Below are positions 55,570-64,000 of a DNA stretch of 64,000 bases, in pieces. The notes below the pieces were generated by a model. The model searched no databases. It was not told the origin of the DNA and worked only from the letters and a program-made list of their open reading frames with translations. Position numbers and translations under genes: made by a program. Origin of the DNA: Shinisaurus crocodilurus (lineage: Eukaryota > Chordata > Lepidosauria > Squamata > Shinisauridae); contig CM037876.1 in NCBI GenBank assembly GCA_021292165.1, positions 317,158,776-317,222,775 on the forward strand, in the 5' to 3' direction. Numbering within the stretch: the stretch's first letter is position 1; every line of letters starts with the position of its first letter.

Positions 55570-56582
55570 TTACTTTGAATGAGTTCAGATCTCCAGGGCC
55601 CAATGAACTGCATCCTAGAGTAATAAAGGAACTGGCAGAACTCTCAGAACCACTGTCTTTGAGAAATCATGGAGGACAGGTGAAGTGCCAGATGACTGGA
55701 GGAGGGCAAATGTTGTTCCTATCTTCAAAAAAGGCAAGAAGGAGGAACCAGGGAACTACAGACCAGTCAGTCTGACATCAATCCCTGGGAAAATTTTGGA
55801 GCAGATTATAAAGAAGTCAGTCTGCAAGCACCTTGAAAACAATGCAGTGATTACTAGAAGCCAGCATGGATTTGTCAAGAACAAATCCTGTCAGACCAAT
55901 CTGATCTTTTTTGATCGGGTAACCTCCCTTGTGGACTGTGGGAATGCTGTGGACATCATATATCTGGATTTCAGCAAAGCTTTCGACAAAGTGCCTCATG
56001 ATATCCTGATTAGCAAGCTAGCTAAAAGTGGGCTACATGGAACAACTATCAGGTGGATCCACAGCTGGCTACAGAATCAGACTCAAAGAGTGCTCATCAA
56101 TGGTTCCTTCTCAAACTGGGGAGAGGTAACGAGCGGGGTACCACAGGGCTCGGTCCTGGGCCCAGTGCTCTTCAACATTTTTATTAATGACTTGGATGAG
56201 TGAGGAGGTACAGGGAATGCTTCTCAAATTTGCAGATGACACAAAGTTGGGTGGAACAGCTAATACTCTGGAAGACAGAAACAAAATTCAAAGTGACCTC
56301 GATAGGCTGGAGCGCTGGGCCGAAAACAACAGAATGAAATTTAATAGGGATAAATGCCAAATGTTGCACCTAGGGAGAGGAAACCAAATGCACAGTTACA
56401 GAATGGGGGACACTTGTCTCAACAGTATGACAAGCGAGCAGGATCTTGGAATTGTTGTAGATCACAAGCTGAATATGAGCCAGCAATGCGATGTGGCTGC
56501 AAAAAAGGCAAATGCTATTTTTGAGCTGTATTAATAGAAGTATAGCTTCCAAATCATGGGAATCACTAGTTCCCCTCTACTC
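55570..56582 (+). mobile_element. CR1 LINE RT part, 3' end missing (copy H)
   Basis: The only copy covering the N-terminal palm: [40 protein letters not shown] and [20 protein letters not shown], then [11 protein letters not shown] and FADD at 56229-56240. A 4-base insertion near 56201 shifts the frame before FADD, and an insertion near 56522 ends it at AIFELY. It stops at about 56582 in mid-gene, with no 3' tail. More diverged than the other copies. Confidence 0.9.
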
Positions 56583-58086
56583 ATGCCTGGCCCCACACCT
56601 GCGCCCTTCAGTGTTACGGCTTGTTCTGCCACCCTGGCACTCTACGGCCTCGCTCTCCTGCCTGTCTCAACTTGGACACTGTCAGCGGCAGAGACAGGGA
56701 GAGCTCTAAGACTAGATGATTTACACTAATATAGTGGAACAGGGAGCCACCGTAAGAACTTAAGGCGCTGAGCAAAAGGAGCCATCGACTAAAATATTTA
56801 GCCTAACTTTTAAACTACAGATGATGTTAATGATATGTCATTTCCCCCAATTTTTTCTGCTGCTTCTTCCTTTTACCTAAACCAGCCTTCCAGGCTGCCG
56901 TCGCACGCAAGAGAGCGGGGAGGATCTTGGCCTGTTGTTCCTCCAAACCTCCCACTGCCCCAGCTGCAGCAAACGAACAGCCACTCATATTTTTGCCCAC
57001 ACAGGCCCAGCTGCAGCTTGGGCAGAGCCCTCCAGAGGTGGAAATCAGCAGAGAAGAAAATGGCTATGCCCCCTTCCCCCAGGTCACACCACGTTTCCCC
57101 TGACTGCCGAAAGTTTGGTGGCTTCCCAGCTTTTGTGTGATTTTTTTTCCTCCACTCTAAAAGGCTGGCATACCTCTCCTAAGACTAAATTACTGGCGGG
57201 CAGAACTTGAAGCTACAATATGCTGGTAGTTTGGGAATTTTAGCCACACCCCCTTCGCCTTTAGCCCTGCCCACCACTGGAATGCAGCCCCCCCGCCCCC
57301 CCCCCAGATTCCTTAAAATGAATTTGGACTTCAGGATGAAAGAGATTCAATGCTCCTGGCCTACGCACATGCGTCACATGCGTGTGTGCTGGCATTCCTA
57401 TGGAGATTGCTGCCTGGGCAACTGGTTTAGGTTTAAAAAGAGGAAGTCCTCAACACAGGAAGCTACCTGCTGCGATAAAGAAGTCATGTAGACTGAGCCT
57501 TAGTCGTTTTCTAAGGGCTTGGGTATCTTAAGTGGGAAAGTGCTGGGTCAGTTACGGTAACTTCTGTTTGACTTTATTCAGTGTAAAAAGAGAGGAGCCC
57601 GCGCCCCATGAAGGAGAAACAAAATCCCTCTTTCATCTCTCGAATCTAATATGCTGCCACCTTTTCTCTCTCTTGACAAAGCTCCTGCCAAGCCAGCGGG
57701 CCAGTGATGCAGAAGCGCATCCATTCGGGGGGCGTCAGAGAGTGCAGCTCCCTCCTTCGGGAACCATGAACAGGCCCCCGTCCGTCCCCGGCACGGACAT
57801 GATGGATGAGATGGTGAGGCCTCTTGATAGATGCCTGCTCTGCATGGGTGAGGCCGAGTTTATTTTTATCTCCTGCTCAAATGCTAAGCGGCCCTCGGGG
57901 ACCAATCAGGAGCCCACTGTGTCCCCAGGGAGCGTGCTCGGCTGGCGGGGCGGCAAACCACCTTTTCAGGGACCATTTGGGTGTATGAATATGTAGAAAT
58001 GGAAAAGGTGCAGGAAAGGGCAGCAAAAAAGGCCAAGGGGAAACTCACCCACAAGGAAGGGCTAAACTGTCCTGGACCATTTAGCC
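56583..58086. other. Non-coding; possible exon-like segment
   Basis: No gene supported. 57500-57990 is repeat-free. A pyrimidine-rich tract ending TTGACAAAG at 57680 and ATGATGGATGAGATGGTGAG near 57798-57817 could be splice sites around an open stretch, but no family is recognised. Confidence 0.3.
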
Positions 58087-58220
58087 CAGTGTTCTCCAAC
58101 CTTGGGTCCCCAGATGTTTTTGGCCTACAACTCCCAGCATGCCCCAGCCAGCTACGCTGGCTGGGGCATGCTGGGAGTTGTAGGCCAAAGACATCTGGGA
58201 CCCAAGGTTGGAGAACACTG
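58087..58220. mobile_element. Palindromic hAT MITE, full length
   Basis: 134 bp, CAGTGTTCTCCAACC to its inverse. One base is lost in the right arm. Flanks ATTTAGCC and TGCTAGAT both have a central TA but differ. Confidence 0.88.
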
Positions 58221-58256
58221 TGCTAGATGGACCCGATTTCAATATAAGGCCAATGA

Positions 58257-58330
58257 TACTCGCACCCTGATATGGAGCTTGGTTGGAACAGACTTGGGGG
58301 TGAAATTCAGAGAGCCTCAACAAGCTAGGT
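58257..58330 (+). repeat. 74-bp block shared with 41523-41596
   Basis: See 41523-41596. It lies between two MITE copies and ends exactly at the CAGTG of the second. Confidence 0.8.
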
Positions 58331-58427
58331 CAGTGTTCTCCTACCTTGGGTCCCCAGATGTTTTTGGCTGGGGCATGCTGGAGTTGTAGGCCAAAAACAT
58401 CTGGGGACCCAAGGTTGGAGAACACTG
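58331..58427. mobile_element. Palindromic hAT MITE, centre deleted
   Basis: CAGTGTTCTCCTACC then GTTTTTGGCTGGGGCATGCT: the left arm is joined early to the right arm. 97 bp. Confidence 0.85.
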
Positions 58428-58438
58428 TCTGGTTTAGC

Positions 58439-58937
58439 CAGAAGAAAGGTGAGTGAGGGGAGACATGACAGAGGTGTCCAAAATGTTGCCTGGTGTGGAG
58501 AAAGTGGTCAGGGAGACATTTTTCTCCCATGCTCATAATACCAGAACCCAAAGGGGTCATCCCAAGAAGCTGATTGGTGGAAGATTCCGGACAGATAAAA
58601 GGAAGGACTTCTTCACACAGTGCATAGTTAAACCATGGAATCTGCTACCACAAGATGTAGTGATGGCCACCAACTTGGATGTCTTTAAAAGGGGGTTGGA
58701 CAAATTCATGGAGGAGAAGGCTATCAGTGGCTACTAGTCCTGGTTGGCTATATGCTACCTCCAGTATCAGCGGAAGTATGCCTGTGTACAGCACTTGCTG
58801 GGGAACATGGGTGGGAGGATGCTGTTGCACTCATGTTCTGCTTTTGGACTTCCCACAGGCAGCTGGTTGGCCACTGTATGAACAAATTGCTGGACTAGAA
58901 GGCCCCTTGGTCTGATCCAGCAGGGCTTGTCTTATGT
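58439..58937 (+). mobile_element. L3/CR1-like LINE 3' end, best copy
   Basis: The frame 58453-58737 is open to its stop and encodes RGDMTEVSKMLPGVEKVVRE, TDKRKDFFTQCI and DVFKRGLDKFMEEKAISGY, a CR1-superfamily C-terminus different from the main CR1 family. Its 3' UTR ends AAGGCCCCTTGGTCTGATCC and TCTTATGTTCT. This end is shared with the tRNA-derived SINEs. Confidence 0.8.
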
Positions 58938-58949
58938 TCTGAACATGCA

Positions 58950-59136
58950 AACATGAATGCATGGTGCTGCCTTGCGCAAAGTCAGACCATTGGCCCATCA
59001 ACCCCAGCACTGATTGGCAGTGAATTTCCAAAATCTCAGCTCTTTGCAATTCTTCATCTGGAGATGCCAAGAACTGAGTTTGGGCCAACAACCTGGGACC
59101 TTCTGCATGCAAAGCTTTCCTGCTAAGCAATGGCCC
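58950..59136 (-). mobile_element. tRNA-derived SINE
   Basis: Minus-strand copy: GGTGCTGCCTTGCGCAAAGT, then the complement of the head ACCTTCTGCATGCAAAGC. Confidence 0.65.
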
Positions 59137-59767
59137 CTTCCTGAAGGTGGCTGGAATGTGCTTCCCCAGAGTGAGAAGAGTGTGTGAAAATTATTTGACA
59201 TTTGATTTCTGCTGGGTGGATTCAATGTGTTTAGCCAGAGGTGGATTCATTGGTTAGCCTTGGGCAAAAATAATACCCATCACTCAAACCCATAGTATTC
59301 ATCGGACATACTTTTTAAAGGGGGGAGGGGTTTCTGAATGTACATTTACTTGAATAAATGTGCACGTGATGCTTTAAAAGAAAAAAATATATAGGATGGC
59401 AAGCTACCTGGACCATGGCAGCGGGGAAGACATGCACCCCACGGGGGAGGGGGGAGGAAACCGCAAATTCTATTTTGTGTGTACATGTACCCACGCCCAC
59501 CCCCAAATTGTATTCCCTTAATCCCAATGTAAGCCTTTCTTGCTGTTTATATGACATTTAGGATCTTCCGGGGAACTCTCCTCTCCCCCTCCTTCAGCCG
59601 TATTCCAAGGATCATCCACTTCATGTTAACAACAAAGGCGGAAGCCAAAACCTTTAAATAATGGTATGCTAATCTGTGTAAAGCAGCTAACAATGGGCTG
59701 TTGAAAGCCAGTAATAAAAGCACTTAAAAAAAAAAAAAACCAGGTCACCCTGGGCTACAAATATAAT

Positions 59768-59805
<38 letters not shown>

Positions 59806-59877
59806 CTTTCATTGCTGCTGGAAACGAATCATGCTTCAGGTATGTCACAGTAATAGGAAACTGGGGGTTTCTACGCT
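59137..59877. other. Non-coding with AC microsatellite
   Basis: No gene. An AC run at 59770-59804. The rest is unassigned. Confidence 0.45.
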
Positions 59878-60004
59878 GGAGGACAGCTACCGATATAACA
59901 TCCTCCTAGATGGCATGCATCTAGCACCATCTGACTAGCCATTGTGGGGAGCAAGGTGCTGGCCAAGACAGGCCTTTGGTCTGATCCAGCCATGCTCTTC
60001 TTAT
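59878..60004 (+). mobile_element. L3/CR1-like LINE tail
   Basis: CCTTTGGTCTGATCCAGCCA and CTCTTCTTATG form the tail. It is directly joined to a 5S-headed SINE. Confidence 0.6.
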
Positions 60005-60138
60005 GAAAGCTAAGCCGGGTCAGGCCTGGTTATTACTTGGATGGGAGACCCCTCCTCTAGTTTCCTGCATTGAGCAGGGGGTTGGACTCGATGGCCTTGT
60101 AGGCCCCTTCCAACTCTATGATCTATGAATCTATGAAT
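60005..60138 (+). mobile_element. 5S rRNA-headed SINE with CR1 tail (copy 3)
   Basis: 5'-truncated: starts at GAAAGCTAAGCCGGGTC, with GGCCTGG (IE-like) and TTGGATGGGAGACC, the same linker, then the full CR1 tail with CAACTCTATGATCTATGAAT. Good match to copy 2. Confidence 0.85.
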
Positions 60139-60149
60139 CTGTTCTACAA

Positions 60150-60411
60150 CAGTGTTCTCCAACCTGGGGTCCCCTGATGTTTTTGGCCTACAACTCCCAG
60201 CATGCCCCAGCCTAGGCCAAAAACATCTGGGGACCCCAGGTTGGAGAACACTGGGCTGGGAGCTTCACCGTTGGACAGAAGGCCAGGCTCTGATCATTCA
60301 TGCCAGGCAGGCCTAGCCAATCCATTAGCTTCATACTGCGCCTGTGAATCATGGGTGCTGACACGGCACACCTCTGTGGTACCCTTCAGTGGAGAAGGTT
60401 GGAGAACACTG
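60150..60411. mobile_element. Palindromic hAT MITE, possibly extended form
   Basis: A 104-bp palindrome (60150-60253) is followed by 142 bp and another right end AAGGTTGGAGAACACTG at 60395-60411. The outer flanks TTCTACAA and TCCTACCA match at 6 of 8 with central TA, better than the inner flank. The full unit may be 262 bp. Confidence 0.55.
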
Positions 60412-61317
60412 TCCTACCATTTTAAACTGCCGTCTTGATTCGTGTCCATCAGGAGCGGATGCGGACGTTTAGCACCAGCGGTGGCTGGTGGCCCCCATGT
60501 TCAAGTCTGAACTTTTAAGGGGCTCTCCGTGGTGCTGAACCCTGTCCCCAAAAACAGATTCGGCAGCATGGATCGCTCCTTTAGAGGTCAGACTGAAACC
60601 CGGGGTGGATACACGGCCCCACTCACACTGGAACCGCCAGCCACTGCTGTGTGGGGCACTCGTCTTAGGACAGAGGGGGGAAGGGGGAGTGCCAAAACTG
60701 GAAAACCACCAAATGAATGGCAGTCAGGAGGAAAGGGGTGTGGCCAGGGAAAGTGGGCATGGTCATCTGGGGAAACTGGGGGGGGGGGCTCATATTGCCC
60801 GTGGGCCTGAGGCTCTGCACCCCTGACTTAGGGGGAGAGATCTGCCTGTTATAAAACACATCTTAAGTTTATAAAATCCTAACATCGCTCCGCTGGTCAT
60901 GGTGGAAATACCATCCATTTATAGGACTATCTGAGAATCTGGTCACACACCCCTTATCTTCCAGCCACACCTCACCTACTCAGGTGGCCAATATCAAAGA
61001 TCCCCCCCCCCAAAAAAAACCCTCTCACTTGTGCTGTGGGTTGCTCCTAATTTTGACGCATCTGGGATTCCAGCTTTCCATTTGCTTCCATTTGCTGCTT
61101 CGCCCCCGGCAGCCCCCGGCTAATCCAAATGAAGTTGAAGGGGGGTGGGGTGGGGTGCGTGGCAGTAAGGGCCCACGGGCCAGTTAGAATTTCTGCGGAT
61201 GGAGAGTGGCCCGGCCCATTGTCTGGGGACTGAGCACCTTTGGGTGCTGCTCAGGGATTGCTTCTTTCCTTTCTGCCGTGGATCAGTTGCGACTTGTCTT
61301 CCCGGATTAATTTTGGA
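60412..61317. other. Non-coding, no recognised repeat
   Basis: No gene. Homopolymer G and C runs near 60780 and 61000. Confidence 0.4.
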
Positions 61318-61668
61318 ATATTTATTTATTTATTTCTTATATTTATTAATCGCCCATCTGGCCGGTCACCCGGCCACCCTGGGCGATGTACAATTAAAAT
61401 GCAAGAAAACAATACAATAAAATATAATAATAATTAAAACAATATTAAAAGTTCTTTTAAAAACCTAACCCACCCCATATTCCCGCCTGAACAGCCATGT
61501 TTTTAATGCACGGCGGAAGCTCATCACGGAGGGGGCATGGCGAAGGTCACTAGGGAGGGAGTTCCATAATGTGGGGGCCGCCACAGAGAAGGCCCTCTTC
61601 CTAGTCCCCACCAGCCTGGCTGCTCTGGCTGATGGGATAAGGAGAAGGCCGTCCGTGGCAGACCTTGT
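61318..61668 (-). mobile_element. L2-clade LINE 3' end (young subfamily)
   Basis: Tail, then AATCGCCCATCTGGCCGGTC, then the minus-strand C-terminus (RSATDGLLLIPSARAARLVG, RAFSVAAPTLWNSL). Nearly identical to 27137 and 27882. Confidence 0.8.
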
Positions 61669-61701
61669 TGTGAGTGACATATTTAACATATTTAATGTTG
61701 T

Positions 61702-61703
61702 GA

Positions 61704-61768
<65 letters not shown>

Positions 61769-61770
61769 GA
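61702..61770. repeat. (GT)n(GA)n(GT)n microsatellite
   Basis: Compound run between an L2 fragment and a CR1. Confidence 0.95.
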
Positions 61771-61867
61771 CGCGTGCCCCCACAGCCCTCACAACAGCCC
61801 CTTCACCTTTCACTCATCCTGTGCCCCTCTTAACTTTTACGCTTGCTACTGCCACCCCTGTGGCATC

Positions 61868-62501
61868 TCTGCGATGTGGCTGCAAAGAAGGCAAATGCAA
61901 TTTTGGGCTGTATTAATAGAAGTATAGCTTCCAAATCGCGGGAAGTGATAATTCCCCTTTACTCGGCACTGGTTAGGCCTCATCTTGAGTACTGCGTCCA
62001 GTTCTGGGCACCTCACTTTAAGAAGGACATAGACAAACTGGAGAGGGTTCAGAGGAGGGCAACAAGGATGATAAAGGGACTGGAAACAAGGCCCTATGAG
62101 GAGAGACTGAAAGAACTGGGCATGTTTAGCCTTCGGAAGAGGAGACTGAGGGGAGATATGATCGCACTCTTCCAGTATTTGAAGGGATGTCACACAGAGG
62201 AGGGCAAAGATCTCTTCTCGTTCATCCCAGTTTGCAGGACACGGAATAATGGGCTCAAGTTACAGGAACCTAGATTCCACCTAAACATCAGGAAAAATTT
62301 CCTGACTGTCAGAGCAATAAGACAATGGAATCAACTACCTAGGGAGGTGGTGGGCTCTCCCAGTCTGGAGGCATTCAAGGTGCGGCTGGACAGACATCTG
62401 TCAGAGATGCTTTGACCTGGATTCCTGCATTGAGCAGGGGGTTGGACTCGATGGCCTTGTAGGCCCCTTCCAACTCTACTTTTCTATGATTCTATGATTC
62501 T
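61868..62501 (+). mobile_element. CR1 LINE, 5'-truncated (copy I)
   Basis: Open from [20 protein letters not shown] to DRHLSEML (stop 62415), about 180 codons without lesions, then the full 3' tail. Confidence 0.93.
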
Positions 62502-62696
62502 GTGTGGTTACTGATGTATGTATGTATGTATTTCTTTTATACCCCTTTTCATAGGATTTCCGTGAACCATTCATATCTCTGGATAACAGAAAATGTAAGT
62601 AAGAATTCTTTTCTAGAGTTGCAATGAATTGGCTCCCAAACATTTTCCACTGAGGAGGTTAGGAGGGGAGGAAGACCCCAGTCTGGGGTTTTCTTC
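62502..62696. other. Spacer
   Basis: Short ATGT run near 62515; nothing else recognised. Confidence 0.5.
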
Positions 62697-62704
62697 CTCT
62701 AGCC

Positions 62705-62839
62705 CAGTGTTTCTCAACCTTGGGTCCCCAGATGTTTTTGGCCTACAACTCCCAGCATGCCCCAGCCAGCTATGCTGGCTGGGGCATGCTGGGAGTTGTA
62801 GGCCAAAAACATCTGGGGACCCAAGGTTGAGAAACACTG
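62705..62839. mobile_element. Palindromic hAT MITE with exact duplication
   Basis: 135 bp, CAGTGTTTCTCAACC to GGTTGAGAAACACTG. Exact 8-bp duplication CTCTAGCC (62697-62704 and 62840-62847) with TA at the centre. The best evidence for the transposition mode of the family. Confidence 0.93.
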
Positions 62840-62847
62840 CTCTAGCC

Positions 62848-64000
62848 CGACCCTTTTCTCAGGTGGGAAGTGGGGGGTGGCTGTTTGCCCGCTGGAGGAT
62901 TTTCCATACCTAGAAATAAAATCAAGACGTTTGAAAGGCCGTTTGGTTCACTTCACATTTCAGCCGAGTTTGTTCACGGAGCAGGTTCTCCGCAGCTTCC
63001 CCGCGGCTCTGGGTTTGATCACGAGCCTTTGTAACCTCAACTCTGCTTCAAGTGGCCGTTTTGGCTCCTGCCCCATCACGGCGGCAGCGGGGCCATTAGG
63101 CTCTGTCGGCATTTGCAAGCTGTTGTTCAAAGTATTATTTCCCCGTGTCAAAATCATATTTTTCCATTAGGAGCCTGCTTTTGAGACTTTGGGTAATTGC
63201 AAGCCCTTTGCTAAAGGTCAAAAGCCATGGGTCCCTTTCTCCTTTTTATTTTTTAACAAAGCGAGAGACTGAGAATGGAGTTAACCTCCCGCAATATCCA
63301 CTTTTGCCTCGCCGCACACCCGGCCATTCAGAAAGCAGCAGATGTGTTGCAGGGGACAGAAGTCACATTCAGACCTCAAGGGAATCAGGGAAACATACGT
63401 TCTTGGAAACTCTGGCTTATTGCAATGTGCTCTAAGTGGGGCCCTGCTCCAGCGCTGAAGTGGCCCTTATAGTTTGTAGTCAGAATCCGATCAGGAGCGG
63501 TCTGGAAAGGTTTGGGCCAATTCAGCCTGTGGAATGTCAGAATCAGCATGAGCTTACCTCTGACAGCATTCTCAGGGGGGAAAGCCGGCAGGAGGCAACT
63601 TACTCCGGTCCAGCTGCTAGCTTTGGCCTTGGCAAACTCAAGCCCAGTCCTTTCTTTAGCAATCAGCCTTTCTGGGCTTCTTCTGTTTTTCCTGCTCAAT
63701 ATATTACACTAAATATGTGCAAACATCTGAGGCCTGCTCTGTTACATATACGGTCATACATGTGGATGTGTATTCACTTGTAAGGGTAAGGACGATTGCT
63801 CACACAAACGTATGTATTTGACTCAGACGATGCTGGATTTCACTGTCGATGTTAGCTGTAACAGAAAGATAGCAGCCAAGATAGAGAAAATGATCGACAT
63901 TTTCCAGTATTGTCCCGCCAAGCTGGATAGATGGCATCACCAAAGGATTGGCTTGCACTTGCTGATGAAGCACTTTGGTTTTTTTGATGTTAAGTGAGAG
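62848..64000. other. Non-coding, candidate conserved island
   Basis: No gene. 62900-63300 is repeat-free with moderate GC and could be conserved regulatory sequence. The remaining small frames have no signature. Confidence 0.35.

Noticed and set aside
58087..58427. CRISPR-like or satellite array of repeated words
   Set aside because: The repeats are two palindromic MITE copies separated by a unique spacer, not regularly spaced short repeats.

Overview
The window looks like vertebrate nuclear DNA from a squamate reptile, most likely a lizard. The evidence is its repeat content: tRNA-derived SINEs of the Sauria type, several LINE clades active side by side (CR1, L2, an L3/CR1-like family, L1, and one LINE encoding a zinc finger), and many short hAT-type DNA transposons. 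I found no host protein-coding gene, tRNA gene, rRNA gene or CRISPR array that I can support. Nearly all of the longer open reading frames are decayed LINE coding sequence, or mirror-image reading of palindromic elements. The window reads as intergenic or deep intronic sequence, with non-repetitive AT-rich islands that could be conserved regulatory DNA.

Layout. 1-8.9 kb: L2 and tRNA-SINE fragments, hAT elements with visible target duplications, and the first 5S-rRNA/CR1 chimeric SINE (5752). 9-18.3 kb: a CR1 3' end, a Sauria SINE, a hAT element packed with GACTCG motifs (11567-12349), an L2 split by a second 5S/CR1 SINE, and a Tigger-like element carrying an inverted LINE insertion (14911-15791). 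18.3-24 kb: few recognised repeats, a GC-rich terminal-repeat element, and a 345-bp perfect-style palindrome (20453-20797). 24-30 kb: an L2 invaded by L1 and by a hAT element, two L2 3' ends in inverted orientation, and the second GACTCG element (28837-29503). 30-46 kb: LTR candidates (a solo LTR at 42112-42747 has a 5-bp duplication) and four CR1 copies, two of them inside the same unclassified repeat family. 46-64 kb: three more CR1 copies, the zinc-finger LINE 3' end, clustered palindromic MITEs around 58 kb, and the third 5S/CR1 SINE (60005).

How the parts relate. Three SINE/LINE tail relationships can be examined in the same window. 5S-headed SINEs end in the CR1 3' tail. tRNA-headed SINEs share their end with the L3-like LINE. 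Sauria SINEs have their own tail. Exact or near-exact 8-bp target duplications around nine elements fix their boundaries and give a local record of hAT activity. The most interesting signals are the 5S/CR1 SINE family with a constant junction, the GACTCG-rich hAT family, the LINE that ends in a C2H2 finger, and a 74-bp block joined to the end of the same MITE at two loci 17 kb apart.
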